From Mycobacterium sp. SMC-4 (lineage in GTDB: Bacteria > Actinomycetota > Actinomycetes > Mycobacteriales > Mycobacteriaceae), in assembly GCF_025263265.1 (NCBI RefSeq), contig NZ_CP079870.1:62001-126000 (forward strand): DNA of 64,000 nucleotides, written 5' to 3'. The position numbers were made by a program, and so were the translations under genes. Each line of letters starts with the position of its first letter. Position 1 is the stretch's first letter. This document shows positions 51,698-59,606 of this stretch, piece by piece. Below the pieces are notes generated by a model. The model had not been told where the DNA came from, made no database searches, and worked only from the letters and a program-made list of their open reading frames with translations.

Positions 51698-51719
51698 GCG
51701 GGAGCCTGGAGGTGCAGAC

Positions 51720-51986
51720 CTACGATCGACGTTCGTGCGGTTCAGGCGTCCACCGCGTGGAGCGCCAGATACGCCGCAAGGCGGCTATCCACAGAAACCC
51801 GATCAGGATTAGCGTCGCGGCGATCATGACCGCTGGACTCCAGTTGCCTTTGAGCGTGCCTGCATACGCTATCGCCCATGCCGTAACGATCGCGAGGAAA
51901 ACGAGCATTCCGATGCGGGTGTGGAGCCAGCGCTGGGTCCATCGTTCCGCTTGGTCCAACCCGCGCGTGATCGCATTACTAGCCAT
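51720..51986 (-). CDS. Small two-span membrane protein
   Basis: The 88-residue product has an amphipathic start (ASNAITRGLDQAERWTQRWL) and two hydrophobic segments (IGMLVFLAIVTAWAIAYAG and SPAVMIAATLILIGFLWIAA), ending in a basic tail. It resembles small actinobacterial integral proteins of conjugative plasmids. ATG 51986 overlaps the stop of the upstream gene by 8 bp, and the 588-residue gene follows after 22 bp, so these are one operon. Confidence 0.68.
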   Translation of the reverse strand: MASNAITRGLDQAERWTQRWLHTRIGMLVFLAIVTAWAIAYAGTLKGNWSPAVMIAATLILIGFLWIAALRRIWRSTRWTPEPHERRS

Positions 51987-52368
51987 TGCCGGCACCCTTT
52001 CCTGTGGCGGTTGCGCTGCTCAGATCTCGTTGTCGCTGACGAATCCGCCGGCGAACGTCCATGGTCCCCATATTGGTGGGGTCGCTCGCTGCGGCATCCA
52101 TGCGGATCACGGTGACCGTGTGGCCACCCTCAACCCAGGAATGGGTCGTGCTCACCTGCTCGATCAGCGGCGCAAACTCCTGCGCCTTTCGCTTCGTTTC
52201 AGCCTCACGGTCACCTCTAATGGCGCCGAAGTCATAAAGCGCCAGCGCGAGCCACCGTGCGGCGTGCTCTGCTCGCACCCATTCCTCGGCCGGGGTGTAG
52301 TAGCCGCCGGGATATCCCGGCCCCTCGATTTCAAAGGTCAGTAGTGATGTGGCTTCGTCGGTGCGCAT
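51979..52368 (-). CDS. Plasmid hypothetical protein
   Basis: The 129-residue soluble product starts MRTDEATSLLTFEIEGPGYP and contains YYTPAEEWVRAEHAARWLAL, FAPLIEQVSTTHSWVEGGHT and a basic C-terminus (DVRRRIRQRQRDLSS). AAGGACACTC precedes ATG 52368. No domain is recognised. It lies between the Fic gene and the small membrane protein on the same strand, so transcription from the Fic promoter may reach it. Confidence 0.6.
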   Translation of the reverse strand: MRTDEATSLLTFEIEGPGYPGGYYTPAEEWVRAEHAARWLALALYDFGAIRGDREAETKRKAQEFAPLIEQVSTTHSWVEGGHTVTVIRMDAAASDPTNMGTMDVRRRIRQRQRDLSSATATGKGAGNG

Positions 52369-52447
52369 TGTCGTGAGTGTCCTTGTCTCCGTTGGTGTGA
52401 GTCGCTGCGTCGGCCTTCGGCATGGCGAAGGAACGGGCGCGCTGGGG

Positions 52448-53134
52448 TTATCGACTGATCCGGGTGAGCCCGGCACGCCGTAGCAGTGTTTTCACTGCCT
52501 CGTGTTCGTCATAGAGGTAGGCCTTGGCCAGCAGGTCGTTGAACGTTCTCGCAACACCGGGGTCGTTGTCATCGACCGGGATGGTGAGCAAGACACCGGC
52601 ATCGGCGCCGATGAGCAGGCTGTTGGCGACGAAGACGGCGGTGCGCTTGTTGCCGTCCTCAAACGGTTGTGCTTTGGCGAGGTTGATGAACAGGTCGAGT
52701 GCGTTTTCCTCGGCCTCAGGGCTGCGGGTCGCGTTGTCGAGCAGGATTTGGAGCTGGTCGTCGGTGACGGCTTCGGGGGAGTGCCGACCGTACGGTGTCG
52801 TGACGCCGATGGCCTGGTCCTGAGTGCGCAGCTGCCCGGGATGCAGGGCTCCGCTGCGGGTGATGGTGGCGTTGATGGCCCGCACGAATCCGGCGTCGAT
52901 TCGATGGGAGGCGTGGTCGATCACGAATTGGGCCGCGTCGCGCAGATCTTCCAGCAGCGCTAGGTCCGCGCGTGAGGCAACGCCGTCAAGGCTGCCGGTC
53001 CGCAGGAAGTTCTCGGTGTCCAGACGGCCAGTGGACAGGCCGTCAAACACCCTGCCCGACGAATAGACCACGCCAGCAAGGTCAGTCACGGTAAGTCGAC
53101 CCACGGCGCGGTCGTCTTGGTCGGCTGCGTTCAT
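52448..53134 (-). CDS. Fic-family protein with Gln in place of the catalytic His
   Basis: Fic proteins transfer AMP or other nucleotides to target proteins. The 228-residue product has the Fic core near residue 155, but the motif reads KAQPFEDGNKRTAVFVANSL: the usual His of HPFxxGN is Gln (codon CAA). The anion-binding Gly-Asn and the Arg are kept. The N-terminal half is helical. No antitoxin of the VbhA kind is adjacent. A close sub-family with Gln is known to me only from general memory. The start faces a ribbon-helix-helix gene across a 66-bp gap with three operator-like motifs. Confidence 0.88.
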   Translation of the reverse strand: MNAADQDDRAVGRLTVTDLAGVVYSSGRVFDGLSTGRLDTENFLRTGSLDGVASRADLALLEDLRDAAQFVIDHASHRIDAGFVRAINATITRSGALHPGQLRTQDQAIGVTTPYGRHSPEAVTDDQLQILLDNATRSPEAEENALDLFINLAKAQPFEDGNKRTAVFVANSLLIGADAGVLLTIPVDDNDPGVARTFNDLLAKAYLYDEHEAVKTLLRRAGLTRISR

Positions 53135-53139
53135 ACCCT

Positions 53140-53191
53140 TTAGTGTAGTCGATTAATCAAGTAAGTGCATGAGAATTGCGTAGTCGATTAT
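53140..53191. promoter_or_regulatory. Shared operator-like motifs, copies 2 and 3
   Basis: TTAGTGTAGTCGATTAAT (53140-53157) is identical to 48564-48581. A second, shorter copy, GTAGTCGATTAT, lies at 53180-53191, 9 bp before the ribbon-helix-helix start. Together they cover the divergent gap between the Fic and ribbon-helix-helix genes. The arrangement fits autoregulation by the ribbon-helix-helix protein. Confidence 0.72.
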
Positions 53192-53200
53192 CATCGTCGT

Positions 53201-53398
53201 ATGCCGTCTCCTGGAAGACCGCCTTTGGAGGCGGGGCAGCGCCGCAACGCCGTGGTGCCGGTGCGGTTCACCGAGGATGAGCGCGACATCATTGAGGCCG
53301 CTGCCGAGGCGGATGGACAGGCCGTGTCGGCGTGGGTTCGTGATCGCGCAGTTGCCGCGGCCCGCAGGCGGTCTCGGGGCCGACCAGAAGCCGATTAG
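53201..53398 (+). CDS. Ribbon-helix-helix (CopG/Arc-type) DNA-binding protein
   Basis: The 65-residue product has a basic N-terminus (GRPPLEAGQRRNAVVPVRFT), in which AVVPVRFT is the DNA-contacting strand. Helices EDERDIIEAAAEADGQAVSA and WVRDRAVAAARR follow, the pattern of CopG/Arc-type repressors and MobC-like relaxosome proteins. ATG 53201 is 9 bp after a GTAGTCGATTA motif, so the transcript may be nearly leaderless. It probably controls the divergent Fic gene and, through the identical site, the gene pair at 48.56 kb. Confidence 0.85.
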   Translation: MPSPGRPPLEAGQRRNAVVPVRFTEDERDIIEAAAEADGQAVSAWVRDRAVAAARRRSRGRPEAD

Positions 53399-53453
53399 CT
53401 GCACCTATCAACCACCTCGCAGCCGTTGGCTTCCTGTCTGACCGAGGGGGCCG

Positions 53454-53720
53454 TCACTGCGGGAACGAGGGCTGCGGACCGTCGAGTTCTGTACGTGCCG
53501 CGGTGATGTGGCCGACCGCTTCGTCAGTAAAGACGGCGGCTGCGTCGAGTTCAGAGGGTTGGGCGTCGTCGGCTTCGTTGATCAGGACGTACATGGCGAA
53601 AGTCCAGGCTTTACGGGCGTGGACGATCCTCAGCCGCGGCTGAGCCATGGCTCGCACCGATGCATGCAGGTGTGCGCGGGCTTCGCCGAGCCAGACGTTG
53701 GGCAGCTGATTCGGGATCAT
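53454..53720 (-). CDS. Small helical hypothetical protein
   Basis: The 88-residue product (MIPNQLPNVWLGEARAHLHA, AWTFAMYVLINEADDAQPSE, AVFTDEAVGHITAARTELDG) is predicted helical and soluble. GAAGGCGGA precedes ATG 53720. It lies 40 bp after the long coiled-coil gene and may share its transcript. No family is recognised. Confidence 0.6.
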   Translation of the reverse strand: MIPNQLPNVWLGEARAHLHASVRAMAQPRLRIVHARKAWTFAMYVLINEADDAQPSELDAAAVFTDEAVGHITAARTELDGPQPSFPQ

Positions 53721-53760
53721 GTGTCCGCCTTCATGCAGCTTCCTGCGGGTAGGGGCGGTG

Positions 53761-55008
53761 CTACCCGCTGGGGGGCGTCGGGGCGGTGGCCCTCTTGCTC
53801 GTAGGACGTTTCCGGGTCGTCTTCTCGGCGCGGGCGGGGCTATCGCTACTGGAGGTCCCAGCCGTTTGTCGCGTGTGGGTGAGCGCGTCGTTGAGGGCTT
53901 GCACGCGTTCGTCTGCGTTGCGCTGCACCAGCGCGAGCTGCTGCGCGTGGGTAGCTTCGAGGCGTTCCCGTTCTGATCGTTGTTCGGCGCGTACACGATC
54001 AAGCTCGGCGGTGAGGGTGGACACGGTGGCACGCTCGGTCTCGGCTGCTCGTTGCATCGACTCGACTCGCGCGTGAGCTGTAGCGAGGTCGACGCGTAGT
54101 GCCGCGGCCTCGGCCGTGGCAGCGCGGGCTTCCTCGCGTGCAGTGTCGATCTGGCCGTGCAGGGCGGCCTGCTTTTCCTCGGAATCCGTTCGGGCTTGGT
54201 CGAGTTGATCGCGCAACTGAGCTGCGGTCAGCCGTTCACGCTCAGCCGATTCATTCGCCGCGGCCAGTGCTGCTTGGGCTGCGCTGGACTCAATGCGCGC
54301 GGCGTTCACGGCGTCGCGGGCAGCCTCGACGTGGCGGTCCCGTTCTTCGATTTGCTCATCGAACCGGGCGCGAGCATCGGCAAGGCTGGCTTCTGCCGCT
54401 GCAACAGCTGCGTCGGCCCGAGAGCGTAGTTCGGCCATGTCCGCCTCGGTAGTGGTGCGAAGTCGCTCCACCTCGGCAAGAGCTTCTTCAGCGAGCGCGT
54501 CGGCTTCCTCGCGTTCCTGACGAGCCTGCGCTGCTCGATCATCAGCGGCTCGTGCGGCCCGCTCCGCGGTGGTCGCGCGGCGTTCAGCGTCGGTGACTTT
54601 GGCAAGGGCGTCGCGGTGGGCATCCTCGACCTCAGCGCCGGCGGCTTCGACGTCACCGGCGGCGCGGATTCCGGCCAGAACGTCATCGAAATACTGGCGG
54701 AACTCAGACACCCGGTGAGGCAGCTCATCAAGACGCTGTTCGAGGGTCGCCCGCGCCATCGAGACAGGTGCCTCTACTTGCTCACCGTCGGTGGGCCGCG
54801 CCTCACCCGTGGAGGCCTCCGCGCGCCGCGCCTTCCACGCGTTCGCGCGGTTGTGGACCGGTCCGCCACTCTCGTCAGCCCGTTCGCAGTAGCGAGAAGG
54901 ACGGCCAGTCGCCGGGTCCGGCCGCCTGGGACGAGAACAGCCCGGGTAGTGGCACCGGTCCAGCACCGGCGCCACGGCGTCGCTCGCTTCGGTCATGCCA
55001 GCCATCAT
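53761..55008 (-). CDS. Long coiled-coil plasmid protein (KfrA-like) with N-terminal Cys/His motif
   Basis: The 415-residue product has a short putative zinc motif (RCHYPGCSRPRRPDPATGRP, then SRYCERADESGGPVHNRANA). About 290 residues of uninterrupted Ala/Glu/Arg-rich coiled coil follow (LEQRLDELPHRVSEF to ERLEATHAQQLALVQ), ending in a basic Lys/Arg/Thr-rich tail. KfrA-type plasmid proteins combine an N-terminal DNA-binding part with such coils and help stability or partition. Tandem CGAAA repeats lie immediately upstream of the start and may be its binding sites. Two adjacent ATG codons (55008 and 55005) make the start slightly uncertain. Confidence 0.75.
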   Translation of the reverse strand: MMAGMTEASDAVAPVLDRCHYPGCSRPRRPDPATGRPSRYCERADESGGPVHNRANAWKARRAEASTGEARPTDGEQVEAPVSMARATLEQRLDELPHRVSEFRQYFDDVLAGIRAAGDVEAAGAEVEDAHRDALAKVTDAERRATTAERAARAADDRAAQARQEREEADALAEEALAEVERLRTTTEADMAELRSRADAAVAAAEASLADARARFDEQIEERDRHVEAARDAVNAARIESSAAQAALAAANESAERERLTAAQLRDQLDQARTDSEEKQAALHGQIDTAREEARAATAEAAALRVDLATAHARVESMQRAAETERATVSTLTAELDRVRAEQRSERERLEATHAQQLALVQRNADERVQALNDALTHTRQTAGTSSSDSPARAEKTTRKRPTSKRATAPTPPSG

Positions 55009-55033
55009 AGCACTTTCGTAGCCTCTAAAGGAG

Positions 55034-55073
55034 ACGAAACAAAAGACGTAACGTAACGAAACGAAACGAAAGT
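55034..55073. repeat. Tandem ACGAAAC/ACGTA repeats upstream of the coiled-coil gene
   Basis: On the plus strand the segment reads as a run of five-base units: ACGAA ACAAA AGACG TAACG TAACG AAACG AAACG AAAG. It is 26-65 bp before the coiled-coil start. It contrasts with the GC-rich surroundings and looks like an iteron-like operator, plausibly bound by the coiled-coil protein. Confidence 0.6.
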
Positions 55074-55291
55074 GAACGGTGACCACTGCGCCGTGCCAAA
55101 CCCCGGTCAGCAGCCTTCGAGCAACAGGGGGACATGTTGGGGCGGCGTGCTGCCGGTCCGACCGCCCGGGATACCGGGGGAGGTCGGGGGGACGCGGCGC
55201 CAAAGGGGCCATCCCGCTGAGGCCGGTCCCGGCGGTGGAGGAGCGAGGGCTCTGTTTCAGGCCAGTGGGGGCGTAAGCGGGGCGCCGAGGC

Positions 55292-55693
55292 TCAGATCGG
55301 AGCCGCGGGTGGCCGGCTACAGGCGTAGGCGACCTTGATTGGGCCACCTGTGCCTGTGTCGCGTAGGGCGCGGAGGATATCGAGCTGCGCATCGATCGAA
55401 TGGCCGGCGGCGGCGTCGGTGAGATAGCTCGCGGAAACACCGAAGAATTCGGCGATCGCGGTGAGTTCAGCGTGGCTGGTGGTAGCCCCACAGTCTGCGC
55501 GGAGCCGTTCCAAGGTGCTGGGGCTGAGGTGAACGGGTCCGCGGGCGGTGATGGCTTCCGCTGCCGCGGAGGTCGACATGGGTGGCGCGGCTCGCTTGTG
55601 CATGACGTCGAAGAGCCGGTTGATGCGGCGGGCCAGCTCGGGCGGATCGACGGGCGTGTGGTCGTCGCTGCGGCCCACGAGTGGCTGGCTCAT
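55292..55693 (-). CDS. EspR/Lsr2-era type XRE-like nucleoid regulator
   Basis: The 133-residue product has RRINRLFDVMHKRAAPPMST, AITARGPVHLSPSTLERLRA and LTAIAEFFGVSASYLTDAAA, with C-terminal DILRALRDTGT. The long first helix, the HTH with a serine-rich recognition segment and the C-terminal dimer part match the EspR-type regulators of mycobacteria and their many plasmid relatives. It probably binds DNA as a dimer of dimers. It begins a reverse-strand unit upstream of the coiled-coil gene and is preceded by the 195-residue helical protein. Confidence 0.8.
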   Translation of the reverse strand: MSQPLVGRSDDHTPVDPPELARRINRLFDVMHKRAAPPMSTSAAAEAITARGPVHLSPSTLERLRADCGATTSHAELTAIAEFFGVSASYLTDAAAGHSIDAQLDILRALRDTGTGGPIKVAYACSRPPAAPI

Positions 55694-55764
55694 CTCAGCG
55701 ACTCTTCCATAGGGTTCGGTTGCGCGCCGAGACCCGCCGCGGGAGGTTTCGAGTTCTACGCTGC

Positions 55765-56352
55765 TCAGTGCGGGGGAGGTGCTGCGGTGGCCGCCGTCCG
55801 TGCTCGGGTGGCATCGCGGCGCAGGGCTTGGGTTAATGCGTCGTTGTCGGTCAGATCGGCGGCAGTGGTCAGGGTCCGCGCTATGCGGGCGAACAGCGCC
55901 GGGGGAGCGGCAAGGGGGCCTTGCGTGTGCTCGGCTTGAATCATGCCCGCGATGGAGAGCAGTTGTGCCGTCTCGCGTTGGCGCGCGGCTCGTTCTGCGG
56001 CGCTGGTGGCCGGCGTGCTCTGGTAGAACAGCAACGTCTCGGCCAGGCCGCTGATCAAGCGGCCGAACACCGACACGCTGATGTGCGCCGTCCGGGCAAG
56101 CGCGAAGAGATTCTCGCCCGGTTCCTCATCGGTGAACGAGGCAACGATGTCGTCGGCCAGACCATCAAGGGCGGCGTCATCGAGTAGGGGCTGGGCGGAC
56201 CGCTCACTGACGCCTAGCTGGGTGGCCACGGTGGTGTGTCGTTCAGCAAGCAGCGTGCGGGCCGCCTCGTGGGAGAGCACCATGCCACGGTCACTGATGC
56301 GGGCAACAAGGACTGCCGCGCGTTCATCGAGCCAAGCCTGTTTGTCCGGCAA
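55765..56352 (-). CDS. Helical plasmid hypothetical protein upstream of the EspR-like gene
   Basis: The 195-residue product is almost entirely helical (LDERAAVLVARISDRGMVLS, HEAARTLLAERHTTVATQLG, NLFALARTAHISVSVFGRLI) and Ala-rich. TVATQLGVSERSAQPLLDD could be a helix-turn-helix. No family is recognised. It lies 71 bp before the EspR-like gene on the same strand. Confidence 0.62.
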   Translation of the reverse strand: MPDKQAWLDERAAVLVARISDRGMVLSHEAARTLLAERHTTVATQLGVSERSAQPLLDDAALDGLADDIVASFTDEEPGENLFALARTAHISVSVFGRLISGLAETLLFYQSTPATSAAERAARQRETAQLLSIAGMIQAEHTQGPLAAPPALFARIARTLTTAADLTDNDALTQALRRDATRARTAATAAPPPH

Positions 56353-56481
56353 CGCGTTCCGCCTTTCAGATTTCCCAGGGCAGGTACGACGCTAGTTGGC
56401 CCTTCGCCTGGCGGCGGGTAGGGACACAGCTCCACTCACGGGCGCATCCCGAAGAGGCCTTCACAGTCAGCGAGTGGATGG

Positions 56482-57468
56482 CTACTGGATCGGTGAGGTC
56501 CCTATCGCCGGGTCATAGGTGATGCGGACTCCGCGAGCGAGTTGTGTCGTGTCCTGATCCCAGCTCAGCGCTACGACCTTGCAGTTGGCGGTTCCGGTGC
56601 GGTCGAGGAACAACGCACTGGGTCGGTGGGCGACGGTCGCGCCGCGGTGACCGGTGAGTTTTCCGAAGCTGAAATAGAGTTCCACCCCTCCAACAGCGAC
56701 AGAGCCGCCCCATAGCTCGCCGTCGATGTTTTCAAGCCCCACGGTGAGGGTCTGGTCCGGGTTGCTTTTCCGGCCTTGCTGGAGTCCTTTCGTGTAGAGA
56801 CCCCAGTCCGTCGGCAAGCGTCCGTCCCGGAAAAGATACTGGGCCAGCATTGTTCGGTCTATGTCCGATCGAATCGGCGGCACGGTCGGGAAGGCGGCGG
56901 TAGCTCCCCAGATCATCTTCAGTAGCCACCGCTCAAGGTGTTCGCCGTGCACGAGATCAATGTGGTTGCCACCGAGATCGTTCTTACCGATCTGGTCGAT
57001 GTAGAAGTCGTCCATCACCTTGAAGGCATGCGCGGCGTGTGCGTCAAGCGGCGATAGCGAGTTGTTGTGCCTCTCGCAGAGAATATTTGAGCCCAGCGTG
57101 CTGGGTGGCAGATGGTCGATACGGCCCTCCGGTTGCCAGGGTAGGCCGCCGATGCGGACCCTCTTTCCGTCGCTGGCATCGACCAGCACTCCTTTACTGA
57201 TCCAGTGTTCGTTGGAGAGCTTGCCCTTACAGTCACTGGTGAGGGCCGCATAACACCCGCGGATCGATGAGCCGGTGAGCGGCCCGGACAGCAGCGGGTC
57301 GACCGGCGGTAGCTGCCAGCGGGACGTCTGCGCGTCGAAGTGACAGTCCGCCGACAAGCGTTGCGATCCGCACGGGCATGGCTCCGCAGCGCTGGGACCC
57401 AGACCCGCGCCACACGCAGTGAACGGAGCCGGACGCAGCGGAGGATCGAACGGGGTTACTCGCGGCAT
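56482..57468 (-). CDS. HNH-type protein with N-terminal SEC-C-like zinc motif
   Basis: The 328-residue product starts MPRVTPFDPPLRPAPFTACG and has a SEC-C-like zinc knuckle (EPCPCGSQRLSADCHFD, near residue 30). An HNH-like zinc region follows: CYAALTSDCKGKLSNEHWIS and LCERHNNSLSPLDAHAAHAF (near residues 70-145), with N-E-H and C-x-x-H-N. The C-terminal half (YLFRDGRLPTDWGLYTKGLQ, ELYFSFGKLTGHRGATVAHR) is unassigned. It may be a nuclease, perhaps of a defence or mobile nature. ATG 57468 is chosen. Confidence 0.7.
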   Translation of the reverse strand: MPRVTPFDPPLRPAPFTACGAGLGPSAAEPCPCGSQRLSADCHFDAQTSRWQLPPVDPLLSGPLTGSSIRGCYAALTSDCKGKLSNEHWISKGVLVDASDGKRVRIGGLPWQPEGRIDHLPPSTLGSNILCERHNNSLSPLDAHAAHAFKVMDDFYIDQIGKNDLGGNHIDLVHGEHLERWLLKMIWGATAAFPTVPPIRSDIDRTMLAQYLFRDGRLPTDWGLYTKGLQQGRKSNPDQTLTVGLENIDGELWGGSVAVGGVELYFSFGKLTGHRGATVAHRPSALFLDRTGTANCKVVALSWDQDTTQLARGVRITYDPAIGTSPIQ

Positions 57469-57583
57469 GGCAGAAGGGTAGTGGCGCGAGCGCGCGGTCA
57501 CGCGTGACTTTTCGAACTCAGCGACGGCAAGCCTGGCCTGTCCGGCTTATGTGGCCCGGCCCTGGGGCGGCGGCGGGCCGGAT

Positions 57584-58066
57584 CTACCGGCTGGCGTCCC
57601 GATCAGGGGTGATGGCGTTGGCGGGGCACCACTGGGTCATGGTCAGGCTGCCGGCCCCGTTGCCCGTGGGCACGGTACAGGTGACCAGCGCCAGCCAACC
57701 GCCACGGGTTGATTGGGCCCATGCGTGCAGACACCCAGATACTTGGCCGCGAAAAGCCAAGCCTTCCATCTTGATTCGCATCGACACTTCGTCTGACCGA
57801 AACTTGTCGGCAGGGTTGGCAATGAGGCCGCCAAGATCGACCAGCACAGCCCGGGGCGGCTCGACCACTTGGCGAGTTGGCGGGTCCATCCCGACCGGCC
57901 ACGATTCGAACACCCGTGCGATAATACAGCGTGCGACTGGGAGGCGCGCCCAGCTGTAACCGCCAACTTGGTTGAGAATTCCGCAGCAATCCAGTGCCCC
58001 GCCAGATGTATTGCGAAAACCGCCAGGTGCATTGAGATGGTGGCGCTTTTTGGAGTTGTCGGCCAT
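57584..58066 (-). CDS. Hypothetical protein with a Cys-poor beta-rich core
   Basis: The 160-residue product starts MADNSKKRHHLNAPGGFRNT and contains RQVVEPPRAVLVDLGGLIAN, FRSDEVSMRIKMEGLAFRGQ, HAWAQSTRGGWLALVTCTVP and a final TMTQWCPANAITPD. The pattern WxALVTCTVP...QWCPA suggests a small beta protein found on actinobacterial plasmids. No ribosome site is evident, and the first 35 residues may not be translated. It follows the VapC gene on the same strand by 18 bp. Confidence 0.55.
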   Translation of the reverse strand: MADNSKKRHHLNAPGGFRNTSGGALDCCGILNQVGGYSWARLPVARCIIARVFESWPVGMDPPTRQVVEPPRAVLVDLGGLIANPADKFRSDEVSMRIKMEGLAFRGQVSGCLHAWAQSTRGGWLALVTCTVPTGNGAGSLTMTQWCPANAITPDRDASR

Positions 58067-58084
58067 TTCAGCCCGACGGGATTG

Positions 58085-58477
58085 CTAGACGGTCAGGGTG
58101 GGCGACAGCGCCGCGGCGAGCACGTGCTGATCCCTGGTGGCGATGGTGAGGGATCGCCGTACCGCTTGGGCGACAATCATCCGGTCGAAGGGGTCGCGGT
58201 GTTCCCATGGCAGTCGCGCGGCAACGATCGCGTCCGCGGAGTCGATGGGGAGTTCGGTGATACTCATGTCTGCCAGGACTTCGGACCAGGCACCTAGCAG
58301 CGGGTCACCGTCGAGACGGCCAAGTCGGGTCTTGATGCCGATTTCCCAGGCCGAGGCAGCTGAGACCCACAGTTCGATGCTGGGGTCGGAAAGATGTTCG
58401 GCAGCAGCGCTTTTGATTGTGTCCGGTGAGGTCACAAGCCAGATGAGCGTATGGGTGTCGAGCAGGATTTTCTTCAA
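58085..58477 (-). CDS. vapC: VapC-type PIN-domain toxin
   Basis: It is a predicted RNase toxin. The 130-residue product has the four acidic PIN residues in ILLDTHTLIW (Asp 7), SAASAWEIGIK (Glu), PFDRMIVAQA (Asp) and IATRDQHV (Asp). Length and motif spacing are normal. The ATG overlaps the antitoxin stop by 4 bp. The pair probably stabilises the plasmid. Confidence 0.93.
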   Translation of the reverse strand: MKKILLDTHTLIWLVTSPDTIKSAAAEHLSDPSIELWVSAASAWEIGIKTRLGRLDGDPLLGAWSEVLADMSITELPIDSADAIVAARLPWEHRDPFDRMIVAQAVRRSLTIATRDQHVLAAALSPTLTV

Positions 58478-58719
58478 CTGCCAGCTGCTTCCCAGTGCTG
58501 CAGTTCCGACTCAGGGAGCGGGTCATCGAAGTTGTCGGCCACGGTGAGCCCCGGCAGCTGACCAAAGGTTCGCCGCACGGGTTTGACAGGTTCAAGTCGC
58601 GCGACGGGCCGACCGTGGCTGGTGATGGTGATCGCAACACCGGTGCGTTCGACTTCTGCGAGCAGCGCGTTGAGCCGGTTCTTGGCCTCGGTACTGGTGA
58701 CCGTGGTGGGGGGGGACAT
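58474..58719 (-). CDS. vapB: Phd/YefM-type antitoxin of the VapC toxin
   Basis: The 81-residue product (MSPPTTVTSTEAKNRLNALL, EVERTGVAITITSHGRPVAR) has the Phd/YefM fold at its N-terminus and a C-terminal toxin-neutralising tail (LPESELQHWEAAGS). ATG 58719 is chosen as conserved; ATG 58743 is in frame but lacks a ribosome site. As the first gene of the operon it should bind and repress its own promoter. Confidence 0.9.
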   Translation of the reverse strand: MSPPTTVTSTEAKNRLNALLAEVERTGVAITITSHGRPVARLEPVKPVRRTFGQLPGLTVADNFDDPLPESELQHWEAAGS

Positions 58720-59014
58720 GTCCGCATCGTATACCATCATCAACTAGTCGCGCTAGGCGCGCTAGCTCGACTACTGGTAACCCTCAGTATTCGATTCAGC
58801 CGTAATCCGGTGATTGTTGATATCGATAGGGTCGGCAGTTTCGGGATGGGCGGCTGGCAGCAGCTGTGATGGACTCACACTTGGCAAGCCCTTTGGGCTC
58901 TTGGTTAACCGTCCACGGAATGTTTGCTGGCGACTGTTTCGCGCCGCGCCCGTACATCCCATCTCGTCAAAAATCGATATGCGTGCAGCAGGGAACTTCT
59001 GCCACAATCTGCCG

Positions 59015-59491
59015 ATGGCACAGTCCAGAGTGCGACTCCGCTCGGCGACCGCTGACGATCACGCTTTCGTCGTCGAGATGGCCCGCCATGCCTGCATTAT
59101 CGAAGACTGGCCACTTCCTGACCCCGGTGACGGCGAAGTGCTCGAATTGCTCCCACCTGTTGGCATCGTGCCGATCCTTGCCGAGGATCACAGCGCGATC
59201 GCTATCGGTGCGGTGTGGACGTACCATAGCAATCCGCCATTGCGCACTGATGCGGCCGGGTCGCCATTGCCGGAACTCTGCATCGCTGTCGCACCAGGCT
59301 CGCGGGGAGCCGGCATCGGCGGCTTGCTTCTGGATGCACTGTTCGCCGAGCTTTCGCCACATGCAGAAGCAATGTGCACTAATGTCCATGTTCGCAATCC
59401 GGCCAAACATCTGTACGAGCGCAAGGGATTTCGCGTGGTGGGCCAAGGCAATGGACCCCTCGGCATCGCTATGATCAAAGATTTGCGATGA
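59015..59491 (+). CDS. GNAT-family N-acetyltransferase
   Basis: The 158-residue product starts MAQSRVRLRSATADDHAFVV and has ELCIAVAPGSRGAGIGGLLL DA (acetyl-CoA loop R-G-A-G-I-G, near residue 100) and NVHVRNPAKHLYERKGFRVV. It would acetylate a small molecule or protein from acetyl-CoA; the substrate is unknown. ATG 59015 begins the conserved domain. No toxin-antitoxin partner is seen beside it. Confidence 0.88.
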   Translation: MAQSRVRLRSATADDHAFVVEMARHACIIEDWPLPDPGDGEVLELLPPVGIVPILAEDHSAIAIGAVWTYHSNPPLRTDAAGSPLPELCIAVAPGSRGAGIGGLLLDALFAELSPHAEAMCTNVHVRNPAKHLYERKGFRVVGQGNGPLGIAMIKDLR

Positions 59492-59606
59492 AGGGCCTAC
59501 GCGTGGATGCCGCGTTCTCGTTGGTCTAGGTTCGGATTTTGCGCGATGATGCCATGTGTGCCGACTTTGATCCCGCCGGCGATATCCGCTGTCTCCTCAT
59601 CCGTCG

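Noticed and set aside
55034..55073. A CRISPR-like array at the tandem short repeats.
   Set aside because: Units are only five bases with no spacers, and no cas genes occur in the window.
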